NCBI RefSeq assembly: GCF_947179165.1
Contig: NC_077237.1
Coordinates: 13,544,235 to 13,608,234 of the forward strand
DNA length: 64,000 bases
Reading direction: 5' to 3'
DNA from: Solanum dulcamara
Lineage: Eukaryota > Streptophyta > Magnoliopsida > Solanales > Solanaceae
In this document: positions 37,817-50,736 of the stretch, piece after piece
Layout: every line of letters starts with the position of its first letter
How positions within the stretch are numbered: position 1 is the first letter of the stretch
Notes under the pieces: model-generated
The model's database searches: none
The model's input: only the letters and a program-made list of their open reading frames with translations
What the model was told of the DNA's origin: nothing
Made by a program: the position numbers and the translations under genes

Positions 37817-38842
37817 TGTAAACAACAAATTTTCGAGCCGAGAAAAATAAATAATCAAGATCGGAAAATTGGAGTAACAAAGTGTAGTATTTGATTTCAA
37901 AATGTAATGCGGTTACAATCTCTATAATAATCCTATGATTCTTCAAATAATATGAAACAAGTTGAACTTGAATTTGAATGTGATTTAGAGTCAAGGGCTT
38001 GAATAGCTTGAACTTGAATCTTCATCTTCGAATTTGGATTTGAATTATTCGTCACGAACACTTGTATGGTTATGACGAACAGTAAAGATGAACAAGTAAC
38101 TTGATCTTGATCTTCTTCTTCGTTCTTGATCTTGAACTTGAATTTGATTGCTTGAACTTTGTAGCTTTGTAGAGAATTTGCGGTCTTTGATCCACGAGCT
38201 CTCTTCTTGCTTCTTGTTCTTCCCAAAAACCTCCCCTTTCAGAATAATGAGGACCCCTATTTATAGTTGTAGGGAGTGGTATGAGGGTGTGATTTGATTG
38301 GTTGGTTTGAACTGACCAATCAGATTTCTTTGTTGAAGAGTTTTAATTTGATTGGTCAGAACATGTCACATGGACACGTGACATTATTTTAGTGGCTTAT
38401 TTAATTTGACTTAGATTGTCACATAACTCTGACATGTGGCATGATTTTAGTGGCTTATTTAATTTGACCTGGATTGCCACCTAACTTTGACATGTGGCAT
38501 GATTTTAGTGGCTTATTTAATTTGACTTGAATTGCCACCTAACTTTGACACATGACATAATTCTAGTGGCTTATTTAATTTGACTTGGATTGCCACCTAA
38601 CCTTGGCATGTGACATGATTTTGGGCCTCTAGGATGAGATGATATTGGGCTTAACAAAGTGGAGTCATCTTTATAGCCCAAATCAATGGATTTAGGTTTT
38701 TAATTAAATCCACATTTATTGGGCTTAAATAATCGATCCAATTTTATTAATCCAAAATATTTATTTGGACTAATATATCTTGAATTTAATATAAATTGAA
38801 CCATTCTACAAATTTATATTTAATAAATTGTAAATGATTACA
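37817..38842 (-). repeat. 5' LTR of the Tat element
   Basis: Same length as the other LTR, with 9 substitutions by eye, 7 of them transitions. Minus-strand TATAAATA at 38265-38258, so transcription runs away from CSI1. The 58-bp repeats start at 38393, 38451, 38509 and 38567, in U3, which faces CSI1. Confidence 0.92.
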
Positions 38843-38847
38843 GTTAT

Positions 38848-40380
38848 ATATATACATAAATCAATTTTCTTTTTAACAACGTAAATAAGGTGTAAATTAC
38901 AAGAACAATGAAGAGTCATATTTTTTTTTTCTCTTCCCTTTCTTCCATAATGAAGTAACATATTTGATTAATATGTATTAAATTTATTATTGTTGTGAGT
39001 AAAAAATATTTATTAAATTTCTCCACATCAAAGGAGGAGTTATCTTTCGGAGAGTTATTACTCCAGTTTATTTTAGTAATTACCACAATAATGTTGTAAT
39101 AATAACTGTGTTAATGTTGCCAATTTTACTACCCTACATCTTGAGTAAATATAATTAAGGAAAAAATATCTATTCAATTGTTGGTACCAATTTTACATTT
39201 TCAACGCTACATGCAGTTTTTTTTCAAAAATTTAATTCTTCGTCACTCTAATAATCTCTATAAAATGAGAGTAGGTAAATATCACTCAGTCACTAAATAA
39301 TCATGATTTATCTTTTACATATCATTTTATAAAATGTGATTTTATTATATTTTATTTTCTATAACAAAAAGCATAATCTCCAGTTCTCCACAGTAATATT
39401 TCAATATCGCTACTGAATTCTCTCTTCTTGCAATGTTCTCTATAAGAATTAGAATTTAAATATGAGATTCATAATGTTAATGAATCTTATGCGATGCAAA
39501 TACACATTAGATGAGTGTCACTATGAACACCAAATATAAAAAAATAAAAAATGAATATATTTCTCTAACTTTTGAATTTCGTGCATAATTATTTTGAAAT
39601 ATAATTCAAGTATTTTTTTGACACTAATTTACTTTAAATATATTTTTATTTTTATTACAAAGTCATTTATACATAAAGAAAGTCATGTGACTTATGATCA
39701 AGTAAACATTATAATGTTGGTTGAACCAATAATATTGCTATAACAATTATTAAATTTAGTATGAAGCTCTGATAATTAGATTGTCAATTACTTGCATTTT
39801 TATATCAATTTTTATGTTTTCCCCCTTTTTATCAGTAATTTTAAATTAAAATTGAGCTTAAAAATATCCCTTTAATAATTTTTTTCAAATAGGCAATCTC
39901 AAGATCATAACTTAAATTTTTCTCTTTTATTAAAATATTTATTCAAATATCTATCGAGTAGTGTACTAAAGATTCAAAAATATATTTAATATTTTCTTAA
40001 AATCATTCAAAACACGGAAAGTACACTAATTCAATAGAAAACTTATGTTTACATTATTAAGGTGAAATGCTTGAGTCTTATCCGTTTATATATCCTACAA
40101 CATAAAAAAATAGAAATATAAATTTTAAAAAAAGAAAATTTTTTAATGACAACAACAACATAGTCAATGTAGTCGTACACAATAAAATCTAAAAAAAAAA
40201 TAGTTGAGTATAATTTTATAAAATTAAAAAGAAAACAAGAATTTAAGACTTGTAAAAGAAATACAAAAAACTTAATTTCAATTTCACATTAAAAAAGAAA
40301 ATCATAAGTAAATGGATGCAAAATGAAGGTAACTTTTGCCCAAAATTAAGAAAGTGAGAAGATGGAGTGTGAAGAGAAAA
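38848..40380. other. Upstream region of CSI1, AT-rich
   Basis: About 1.5 kb with no coding potential. It presumably contains the CSI1 promoter. The young Tat LTR directly borders its far end. No convincing TATA box assignment was possible. Confidence 0.5.
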
Positions 40381-40664
40381 ATCAAGAAAGCCAGCTATAG
40401 CTATTAGCTCCATCATCACTCACTCACACTCCCCATTCTCAGCTGTCTGTCGGTGACCCTTCTTCTTTCTTCTTCCTCTTGCTAGCTCACCCACTCTCCT
40501 CTCTCTCTCTCTATACATTTTGCTATACATAATGCTGTATCTCTCTCTCTCTCTCTAACTCACTTTTTTTCTTCTTTCCTCTCTTTCTCTTCACTTCTTT
40601 ACTACGAAACCTCTTTACCCAAATGCAATAACAAAGAGAACTCAAGCATCTTCTCTCTTTACAG
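40380..40664 (+). other. Probable non-coding first exon of CSI1
   Basis: A CT-rich stretch with CT runs near 40497-40518 and 40540-40557, ending CTTTACAG/GTTTATC at a likely donor (40665-40666). The intron would run 40665-41231. The start site is not determined. Two tiny upstream frames are visible if transcribed: an ATG near 40531 with 8 codons and an ATG near 40623 with 2 codons. Confidence 0.5.
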
Positions 40665-41231
40665 GTTTATCTCTTCTCTCTTTTCAAGATTTTGCTGGTT
40701 TGTCTATAGTCTTAAAGGTTCAATTTTTCCCCATTTATTAGATCTTCTAGTTAATCTTAAGTGGAAGACTGTGAATCTTGGTGAAATGTGCATGTGGGGT
40801 TTGGTTTTAATGGAAAAAATTCATCTGGGGTTTTGTTTTTTGAGGTAAAGATGTGAGCTTTGATAGTGGGTGATCTGGATCTTGTGTTTTCTTGAATTGG
40901 TGTTGGGTTTATGGTGAATTTTGATCTGGATTGTTGAAATCTAAACAGGGAAATGATGTTTTATTCTCTATTGACTTGAATTTATTGCTGAATCTGGTCT
41001 TAGATTTATGTGATTTCCATATGTGAATTTTGGTTAGTGTTGCTTTGGACTAGTCAAGTAATACACTGTTGACTTCAATTAATTCTAGTGGTACTATCAT
41101 TCTTGGAAACTATGCTATTACAATTTGATCTGTATCTTTTGTTAATGTATGATAAAGGTACTTCATTTTGTTAGTTTTGTGTTTTTTCTTCAAGTTCTGG
41201 AATAAATGTCTTTTTTGCTGGTGCTTTGCAG
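40665..41231 (+). other. CSI1 leader intron
   Basis: GT at 40665 and AG at 41230-41231 (CTTTGCAG/GAGGCTG), T-rich throughout. Leader introns are common in plant housekeeping genes. The downstream exon begins at 41232, with 68 bases before the CTG and no ATG among them. Confidence 0.55.
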
Positions 41232-41299
41232 GAGGCTGTGAGCTTTCTTCTGTATCTTGGAGGTAGATCTGCCGTGAAGATCTCGAGATCACAGCAAAG

Positions 41300-44200
41300 C
41301 TGGCGGCCACACTGGCTTGGAGGTTCCCTGCTGCCAATGGCAGCAGTCTTGCCACTAGTGATATGGTAAAGTTCCCTTTTTTAAAAAAGAAAAAGAAATT
41401 GATTTGGTAAATTGCCTCACGATTTATTTGATATGTGAGCTGTTGAACTATTTTACTCAAAGATCTGGAGATGCCCTTGGTGCATTTCACTCTACCTGGG
41501 TGTGTCTTAACTAGTTTTCTGTGCTATCTTAGTAGTGGTTTACTTTGTTTTTCTTTGGAACTGTAATGCAGTTTATTCTTCAGTCTACGTGTTCTAAGTA
41601 TTACTCTGTAGCTAAATCCAGGTGATTGTCATTGTTCCAATTCTTTTTTCCTTTGAAAATAGTAAACCTTATGAATGGGAGGGGAATATGTTATTTTGCA
41701 TCTCTTTTTGTCGGAGAAGCTGTCCGTATCATGTAAGCATTTTAAATTAAAAAGAATTACATCACTCAATGCTGCATCTCAAATGTATATTTCTGTGCTT
41801 CCGTGACTCAGAAAAAATTATAGATTTATACAAATTTACATACTTTGTTGAGTCGTAAAGTCAAAAGTGGCTTATGCTGTTGATGGTTGATTTCAACATC
41901 ATATTCGTGCTATTTTCCTTCTTGAATGACATCAATGGATGCTGTGATTTTCTAGACTGTTGCTCATTCCTCACCAATATCTATGAATTCTTTTCTTGTT
42001 ACAGGATAGAAATGGGGATGCTAAACCTCATGATATGGAGCCTCCAACTCCGCATTCATTTATGAAAACATCTTCCAGGTTAGTCTAAGCATCAACACTT
42101 TCATCTTCCAGGTTAGTCTAAGCATCAACACTTTCAGTTTAGGAGCTCATAATGATCTGGTCTATTATCTGTGTTTTACTCAATGAGAAGCATTTTAGTT
42201 GTATAGTCAGGCGACATGGTTGTTTTTGTCGTGCTATAAGCATGACTGCATGAGGATAATGAAAATGGACTTTTCCTTGCAAGACTCTAACTGTTACTCT
42301 CTTCTCAGGGAATCTGTATCTGCAAATGCTGATACAGTTTCTTATGCTTCACGAATTCTCAATTAAACTCATCTTAGAGATTCTTTCTTTTTGTTTGAAA
42401 GAGTCCAATATTTTATCTCAACATAGTATCCATTTTTCGCAACTCCTACATGCATCAGTTGCACAAAACATAAATCATGGATAAGCTTCCATTTATTCAC
42501 CTTTCGTCCAGAGATAGCGTAGATTCCCATTCTCCAAGATGCAACTAGATTCACATAACAATCAGTTTGGGGAATGTGGATTACGTTCTACTTTGGACAT
42601 TGCTGGTCTTTGCTGCTATGTTTTAAAACTGAAAATATTCACACTGCAGTTGACCATATCCTGTCCTTTGTTTTCTGTTGTAAGATACTAATTTGATGGA
42701 AGTTGTTATCAGTAAGAAAAGCAGCAATTGAACAAAATTTGTAACACTCCCTCTATCCCCAAATAAGTCTCACTTTAGCAAAAGTATTGTGCCCCAAAAT
42801 AAGTGTCACCTTAGGAATTCAAGACAAAAAATAGTATATTTTTCCAAACATACCTTTATACTTCATCTTCTTGATAGTGTTCAATTTTCAAGAGACATTT
42901 ATTGAGTAGGGGTGATCTAGTAAACTACACATTGTATTTGTTGATTTCTTAATGAACGTGATTTTTGCTAAGGTGACACTTATGTTGGGACAGAGAGAGT
43001 ATCATTTAAAATGATGCAGCTTTTCTAACTTCATGAGGCCTGAATTAGTGTTTTACTTCATGATATTCATGGCTGGTTTAGACTACAAACAAATACTGAA
43101 AGGACATTTTGCTATTAAATTGTGCAGAGATCGTAGTAGCATGGAGGATCCAGATGGGACATTAGCAAGTGTTGCTCAATGCATTGAGCAGTTACGGCAG
43201 AATTCCTCATCCATGCAAGAGAAAGAAAATTCACTTAAGCAACTGTTGGAGCTTATTGATACACGAGAAAATGCATTTAGTGCTGTTGGCTCACATTCAC
43301 AAGCTGTTCCAGTACTTGTTTCATTACTTCGTTCTGGATCACTTGGGGTAAAGATGCAGGCTGCTACAGTTTTGGGTTCTCTGTGTAAAGAGAATGAACT
43401 GCGAGTGAAAGTGCTACTAGGAGGCTGCATACCGCCTCTCCTTGGTCTTCTCAAGTCAAGCTCAGCCGAAAGTCAGATTGCAGCAGCAAAAACTATATAT
43501 GCTGTGTCTCAAGGTGGTGCAAAGGATCATGTTGGCTCAAAAATATTTTCAACTGAAGGAGTTGTGCCAGTATTATGGGAGCAATTAAAAAAGGGACTAA
43601 AAGCTGGAAATATAGTTGACGACTTACTGACAGGAGCTTTAAAAAACCTCTCAACTAGCACTGAGGGATTCTGGTCTGCAACAGTACAAGCTGGAGGAGT
43701 AGATATACTTGTTAAACTACTGAATAATGGACAACCAAGTACTCAGGCAAATATCTGCTTTCTCCTTGCTTGTATGATGATGGAGGATTCTTCTGTTTGT
43801 TCAAAAGTCTTAGCTGCAGAGGCCACCAAGCAACTTCTTAAACTACTTGGACCTGGCAATGAAGCCTCAGTTAGAGCAGAAGCTGCAGGCGCTCTTAAAT
43901 CTCTTTCTGCCCAAAGCAAAGAATCCAGGAAGGAAATAGCAAATTCTAATGGTATTCCTGCTTTGATAAATGCTACCATAGCTCCTTCAAAAGAATTCAT
44001 GCAGGGTGAGTATGCCCAAGCGTTGCAGGAGCATGCAATGTGTGCGCTTGCAAATATTTCTGGTGGTTTGTCATATGTCATTTCAAGTCTTGGTCAAAGC
44101 CTTGAATCTTGCACCTCACCGGCACAAGTAGCTGATACATTGGGGGCTTTAGCTTCAGCTCTCATGATATATGATAGCAAAGCAGAAAATTCAAGAGCAT

Positions 44201-47200
44201 CAGATCCTTTGGAGGTGGAAGAGACACTGGTTAAGCAATTTAAGGCCCGCTTACCCTTTCTAGTGCAGGAGCGTACTATTGAAGCACTTGCTAGTTTGTA
44301 CGGGAATTCTGTTCTGTCTAGCAAACTTGTGAATTCTGATGCAAAACGCCTGTTGGTTGGTTTGATCACAATGGCCACGAATGAAGTTCAGGATGAGTTG
44401 ATAAGGTCACTTCTCTTTCTATGCAAAAATGAAGGTAGCTTATGGCATGCACTGCAAGGTCGTGAGGGAATTCAGCTATTAATCTCTCTTCTTGGACTCT
44501 CATCAGAGCAGCAACAGGAGTGTGCTGTTGCTCTTCTTTGTCTTCTATCCAATGAAAATGATGAAAGTAAGTGGGCCATTACAGCAGCTGGTGGCATACC
44601 TCCACTTGTTCAAATTCTGGAGACTGGGTCTGCCAAAGCTAAGGAAGATGCAGCAACTATCCTTGGAAACCTCTGTAATCACAGTGAAGATATCCGTGCT
44701 TGTGTTGAAAGTGCTGATGCTGTTCCTTCTTTATTGTGGCTTCTGAAGAATGGTAGTTCCAACGGGAAGGAAATTGCTGCAAAGACACTGAACCATTTGA
44801 TTCACAAATCAGATACTGCAACTATTAGTCAACTCACTGCACTATTAACTAGTGATCTTCCGGAGTCTAAAATTTATGTCTTAGATGCATTAAAAAGTTT
44901 GCTCTCTGTGGCCTCTCTGAGCGATATGTTGCGTGAAGGCAGTGCAGCAAATGATGCAGTTGAGACGATGATAAAGATATTAAGCTCTACCAAGGAAGAG
45001 ACTCAGGCTAAGTCTGCTTCAGCTCTTGCTGGACTTTTCCATCTCAGGAAGGACCTGCGAGAAAGTACCCTTGCTTTGAAGACTTTGTGGTCACTTGTGA
45101 AGCTTCTGAATGTTGAACCTGAATCCATCTTAGTGGACACGTCGCGCTGCCTTGCTGCAATATTTCTCTCTATTAGAGAAAGCCGTGACATTGCAGCAAT
45201 TGCTAGAGATGCATTGCCTTCATTAATGGTGCTTGCAAAGTCCTCAGTTTTACAAGTTGCAGAACAAGCAGTATGTGCTTTGGCCAATCTTCTTTTGGAT
45301 CCCGAAGTGTCTGAGAAAGCAGTTCCTGAAGAAATTATCTTGCCTGCTACTAGAGTTCTTCGTGAAGGCACAACTGGTGGAAGGACCCATGCCGCAGCAG
45401 CAATTGCTCGTCTTCTTCAATTTAGTGAGGTTAATCCTGCCTTAACTGATTGCGTTAACCGTTGTGGAACAGTTCTTGCATTAATTTATTTCCTAGAATC
45501 AACTGGCAGCGACTCTGTTGCTATATCAGAAGCTTTAGATGCACTTTGTTTCCTCTCAAGGCTGGAAGGAGCTAGTGGTATCAAACCTGCATGGTCAGTT
45601 CTAGCTGAATATCCAAATAGCGTAATTCCTGTGGTTTCATGCATTGCTGATGCCTCATCGGTGTTGCAAGACAAAGCTATTGAAATATTGTCAAGACTCT
45701 GCCAAGCTCAGCCCACCGTTCTTGGCGATGCTATTGCTTGTGCCTATGGATGCATTTCTTCAGTTGCAAGAAGGGTTATCTGTTCATCCAATGCTATGGT
45801 TAAAATAGGAGGAAGTGCTCTTCTTGTTTGCACTGCAAAAGTGAATCATCAGAGAGTGGTGGAAGATCTAAATGAATCAAAGTCTTGTGTTCCACTCATT
45901 CAATCTTTTGTTGGGATGCTAAATGCTTCCGAATCTCTACATTTGGAAGACCAGGCGGATAAGATTGCAATAAGCGTCTCCAGGAATGCCGAAGAAGAAT
46001 CAAGAAAGGTTGAGACAGAGAAAAGTACTTTAGTTGTTTCGGGAGTCAATATAGCTATATGGCTACTTTCTGCTCTTGCCAGTCATGATGACTCAAGTAA
46101 AGCGGAGATTATGGAGGCTGGTGCAATTGAAGTTCTTACAGAGAGAATCTCTCAATCTTTTACACAGTTTACACAGGTAAGCACTTTTTAAGTGTTTCCT
46201 TTCTGTGATAGAACCACATCTAAACCCAAAACTCTTGATTTTGTTCTATTATATCTTTTGTGCCAAAGTACTATATGACCTTTTGTTATAACTTTTACAG
46301 ATTGATTTCAAGGAGGATAGCAGCATATGGATTTGTGGATTGCTTCTGGCTATCTTATTTCAAGATAGAGACATCATACGAGCAAATGGAACGATGAAAG
46401 CCATACCCGTGCTAGCTAATCTGCTGAAGTCCGAAGAGTCAGCAAACAGGTATTTTGCTGCACAAGCCGTAGCAAGCCTTGTCTGTAATGGTAGCAGGGG
46501 AACTCTGCTGTCTGTTGCAAATTCAGGAGCACCATCCGGACTCATAACGTTGCTTGGTTGTGCTGATGAGGATATAAAGGACCTTGTTGCACTATCTGAG
46601 GAATTTGCATTGGTTCGTAACCCAGATGAAGTTGCACTTGAAAGGTTGTTTAGGGTTGATGATATTAGGGTTGGTGCAACTTCTAGGAAAGCTATACCAG
46701 CCCTTGTTGACTTGCTAAAACCTATCCCTGATCGTCCTGGTGCACCTTTTCTAGCTCTTGGACTTCTGATTCAGCTTGCCAGAGATTGTCCTTCAAATAA
46801 AATTGTTATGGTGGAATCTGGGGCTCTGGAAGCACTGACTAAATACCTTTCACTTGGTCCACAAGATGCAACTGAGGAAGCTGCCACTGATTTGTTAGGT
46901 ATCCTATTTACTACTGCTGAAATATGCAGACACGAATCTGCTTTTGGTGCTGTTGGTCAACTAATTGCAGTTTTACGTCTTGGTGGAAGAGGGGCAAGGT
47001 ATAGTGCCGCCAAAGCCTTGGAAAACCTGTTCTCAGCAGATCACATCAGGAATGCAGAATCAGCTAGACAGTCTGTTCAGCCTTTGGTTGAGATTCTGAA
47101 TACTGGTCTGGAGAGGGAGCAGCATGCAGCCATTGCTGCATTAGTTAGGCTTCTCAGTGAGAATCCTTCAAAAGCTCTTGCAGTTGCAGATGTCGAGATG

Positions 47201-50200
47201 AATGCGGTGGATGTTCTTTGCCGAATTCTTGCATCAAGCTGCTCAATGGAGCTGAAGGGTGATGCAGCTGAGTTGTGTTCTGTTTTGTTTGGAAATACAA
47301 GAATAAGGTCTACAATGGCTGCAGCTAGATGTGTGGAGCCTTTGGTTTCTCTTCTCGTAAATGAATTTAGTCCTGCTCATCATTCTGTTGTTCGTGCATT
47401 AGATAAACTAGTGGACGACGAACAGCTGGCGGAACTAGTTGCAGCACACGGTGCAGTCATTCCCCTTGTTGGCCTTCTTTATGGCCGAAACTATTTACTT
47501 CATGAAGCTATTTCTAGAGCTCTTGTGAAGTTGGGAAAAGACAGGCCTTCCTGTAAGATGGAAATGGTCAAGGCTGGGGTTATTGAGAGTGTGCTTGACA
47601 TTCTGCATGAAGCACCAGATTTCCTCTGTGCTGCATTTGCTGAGTTGCTCAGAATACTGACAAACAATGCTACCATTGCTAAGGGACCATCTGCTGCAAA
47701 GGTGGTAGAGCCACTTTTTGTATTACTGACGAGACCAGAGTTTGGACCTGATGGACAACACAGTACGCTTCAGGTCCTTGTGAATATCCTGGAGCATCCG
47801 CAGTGCCGATCTGATTATACCTTGACATCTCACCAAGCTATAGAACCTCTTATTCCCTTACTTGATTCTCCCGCTTCTGCCGTGCAACAACTGGCTGCTG
47901 AGCTTCTGTCTCATTTGCTTTTGGAAGAGCACCTGCAGAAGGACCCAGTTATCCAGCAAGTGATTGGTCCCCTCGTACGGGTTCTTGGTTCTGGTATACC
48001 CATTTTGCAGCAGAGAGCTGTGAAGGCCTTGGTCTGTGTTGCACTTACTTGGCCAAATGAAATTGCAAAAGAAGGTGGCGTTAATGAACTGTCTAAAGTA
48101 ATAATGAATGCTGACCCTTCACTCCCTCATGCCTTGTGGGAGTCAGCTGCTGTAGTATTATCCAATATTCTACAATTTAGCTCTGAGTTTTTTCTGGAAG
48201 TACCTGTTTCAGTGTTGGTAAGATTGCTTCGCTCTGGCTCTGAAGGCACAGTTCTTGGTGCATTAAATGCTCTTCTTGTGTTGGAGACTGATGACTCCAC
48301 CAGTGCTGGAGCTATGGCTGAAAGTGGGGCGATCGAGGCTCTCTTAGAACTTCTCAGATGCCACCTTTGTGAGGAAACTGCTGCAAGACTCCTTGAGGTT
48401 TTGCTGAACAATGTGAAGATCAGAGAAACAAAAGCCACCAAGTCAGCAATTGTGCCCTTATCACAGTATCTTTTGGATCCACAGACTCAAGGTCAACAAG
48501 CAAGGTTACTGGCAACCCTTGCTCTTGGCGACCTATTCCAGAATGAGGCTCTTGCTCGAAGCAGTGATGCTGTTTCAGCTTGCCGAGCATTGGTGAATCT
48601 GCTTGAAGATCAGCCTACTGAAGAAATGAAAGTTGTCGCTATATGTGCCTTACAGAACCTTGTTATGTATAGCAGATCAAATAAGAGAGCAGTTGCAGAA
48701 GCTGGTGGTGTCCAGGTTGTGTTAGATTTGATTGGTTCAAGTGATCCAGATACATCAGTACAGGCAGCAATGTTCGTTAAGCTTCTCTTTTCCAATAATA
48801 CCATTCAAGAGTATGCTTCAAGTGAAACTGTCAGGGCTATCACTGGTAACTTTCCTTTCCCCGTACTCCATTGTTACAGAGTTATCGGCATTGCAACTAC
48901 AGAAGAAAAATGAGATAAAAATGACTGGAAAAAGATAAATTGGCTAGTTCTCATTATTTAATTAAGAAATCCAATTGTTGGATTAAATAATACAAAAGAT
49001 ATAATTTCTAATTTACAAGATACAATTCTGTCTGGAACTTGTACAAGTGTTATATCCATGGCTAACTATCTTTTCTTTTACAAATCATATATTGAAATTA
49101 GTATCTCAAAAATAGAAGTTTTCCTAAAATGATGGTGGATTCTCCCCATTATTCTTGATCCAGGTTGGTTAATATTAAAGAACAGTTTATTATGGATCCT
49201 AGCATGAAGAAGTGAAGAGATGATGTGTTGGTGTCTAAAAAGTTAATAAACTTTACTATTGGAAGTATACGTGCGAATGGAGTCATTTCTTATTAGTGCT
49301 AATAGCTTATAAATTTAATTGATTTCCTGGCTTTGTAGCTGCAATTGAGAAAGATTTATGGGCCTCGGGAACTGTACATGAGGAGTACCTCAAGGCTCTG
49401 AATGCACTATTTGGAAATTTCCCCCGTCTAAGGGCTACTGAACCTGCAACCCTGAGTATTCCACATCTAGTGACATCCCTGAAGACTGGCTCAGAGGCAA
49501 CTCAAGAAGCTGCTTTGGATGCTCTGTTTCTTCTCCGACAAGCTTGGTCAGCATGTCCTGCTGAAGTGTCTAGAGCACAGTCAATTGCTGCTGCAGATGC
49601 CATTCCATTGTTGCAGTATCTGATACAATCAGGCCCCCCTCGGTTTCAGGAGAAATCAGAATTTTTACTGCAATGTTTGCCTGGGACTCTGGTGGTAATA
49701 ATAAAGCGAGGGAACAACATGAGACAATCGGTTGGAAATCCAAGCGTTTATTGCAAGCTTACCCTTGGAAATAATCCACCTCGCCAAACGAAGGTACCGT
49801 CCATTTTCAAATGCCTTTTCATTCCAAGTAAAGTATCATTTCTCATTGCTATGTGGGGTTGGAACGTGTTTTGTGCAGCGTCGATCAAACTCTAACTTTA
49901 TAAAGAATTTTTACTTTTGTGTGTTGGGGCGGGGTGGTGGTGGAGGAGAGGGGATGGAGGGAGTGAAGTACCCTAAATTGCAAACTTGTAAATTAAGTAG
50001 GAGCAAGGTGACTCTAGAAAACAAAGTAGGGATCTGTTTACATAAGGAACCTCCACCTCCAACCTTGAGATTGGGGTTCGAGTTACCAAGAGAACAAAGT
50101 GGGAAAGGCCCATTCTTGGCGCCTGGAAGTGGGATGGGTGGTGGGGTGAGTTTGCCTTGTTTACAATCAATGCATTGGAAATTTTGGTGATGTTTGATTC

Positions 50201-50736
50201 AACAATGATTGGTAACCAGCACTTGTACTCCTCCAACAACAAAGTAATTAAGTTGGAACTTCTTTGGTATACTCAATATGCATAGAAGATCTTTTCGTGT
50301 TGCTTCCTTCACACCCTCATATGGTTCACAACTCCTTGTTTTTCTCGTCTGTCAGGTTGTTTCAACTGGTCCTAATCCAGAGTTCGAGGAGAGCTTTTCA
50401 TGGTCCTTTGAAAGTCCTCCTAAAGGCCAGAAGCTCCATATTTCCTGCAAGAATAAGAGCAAAATGGGCAAGGTAAGAGGATACAAGCTATTCTCTTGTT
50501 ACTATTACAAGTAATGGGACACTGAACATTTTGCTAAAATATACTTCTTGACTTGTGCTAAATTTGTTCCAATTTAATGACAGAGTTCATTTGGGAAGGT
50601 CACGATCCAGATTGACCGTGTAGTTATGCTGGGTGCAGTCGCTGGGGAGTACACCTTGTTGCCCGAGAGCAAAAGCGGACCCTCAAGGAATTTGGAAATA
50701 GAATTCCAATGGTCCAATAAGCAGCAGTTGGAATAA
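41300..50736 (+). CDS. CSI1: CELLULOSE SYNTHASE INTERACTIVE 1 (CSI1/POM2) orthologue
   Basis: CSI1 bridges cellulose synthase complexes at the plasma membrane to cortical microtubules. Coding exons by GT-AG and phase: 41300-41365, 42005-42078, 43128-46176, 46301-48845, 49339-49793, 50356-50472 and 50584-50736, giving 2152 residues against about 2150 for Arabidopsis CSI1. Residues about 60-1990 are Armadillo-type repeats (for example [36 protein letters not shown]). Residues about 2018-2140 form the C2 domain ([53 protein letters not shown]). No stop or shift breaks the body. The codon aligning with Met1 is CTG at 41300-41302, in good context (A at -3, G at +4), and a TAG at 41264-41266 closes the frame upstream; the next in-frame ATG is 41363. 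The paralogue CSI3 cannot be fully excluded. Confidence 0.93.
42069..42134 (+). repeat. 33-bp tandem duplication containing the CSI1 exon 3 splice donor
   Basis: Two perfect copies, 42069-42101 and 42102-42134, of a 33-bp unit with CATCTTCCAG/GTTAGTC. Each includes a full 5' splice site (GT at 42079 and 42112). Using the second donor would add 33 bases with an in-frame TAA (AGG TTA GTC TAA), so correct product depends on the first. Confidence 0.9.
42746..43001. mobile_element. Stowaway-like MITE in a CSI1 intron
   Basis: Ends pair CTCCCTCTATCCCCAAATAAG with the complement of the right end (CTCTCTCTGTCCCAACATAAG). TA follows the right end; the left TA appears changed to CA. About 256 bp and non-coding, it ends 126 bp before the acceptor of the main coding exon at 43128. 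Confidence 0.6.

Larger units (their letters stand above)
23183..38847 (-). mobile_element. Complete Tat-type Ty3/gypsy retrotransposon with antisense PMD gene
   Basis: Both LTRs (23188-24213 and 37817-38842) are present, TG...CA bounded, equal in length (1026 bp) and differ at 9 sites by eye (about 0.9%). They are flanked by a perfect GTTAT duplication (23183-23187, 38843-38847). Read on the minus strand: 5' LTR, primer region, gag, protease, reverse transcriptase, RNase H, a second RNase H, integrase, then an oppositely oriented PMD gene, a tandem array, polypurine tract and 3' LTR. An extra archaeal-type RNase H and additional antisense ORFs are known Tat-lineage traits. gag-pol is broken, so this copy should be non-autonomous. 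Confidence 0.9.

Noticed and set aside
43033..43127. N-terminal extension of the large CSI1 frame to an ATG at 43033
   Set aside because: This stretch is intron, ending in TTGTGCAG at the acceptor. The coding exon begins at 43128 and joins earlier exons in phase.
43176..48804. Minus-strand open frames across CSI1
   Set aside because: They are shadows of the intact + strand coding sequence and have no known features.
48846..48913. Continuation of the second large CSI1 frame to a stop at 48911
   Set aside because: It reads into the intron after the donor CACTG/GTAACT. The next exon at 49339 restores the family sequence.
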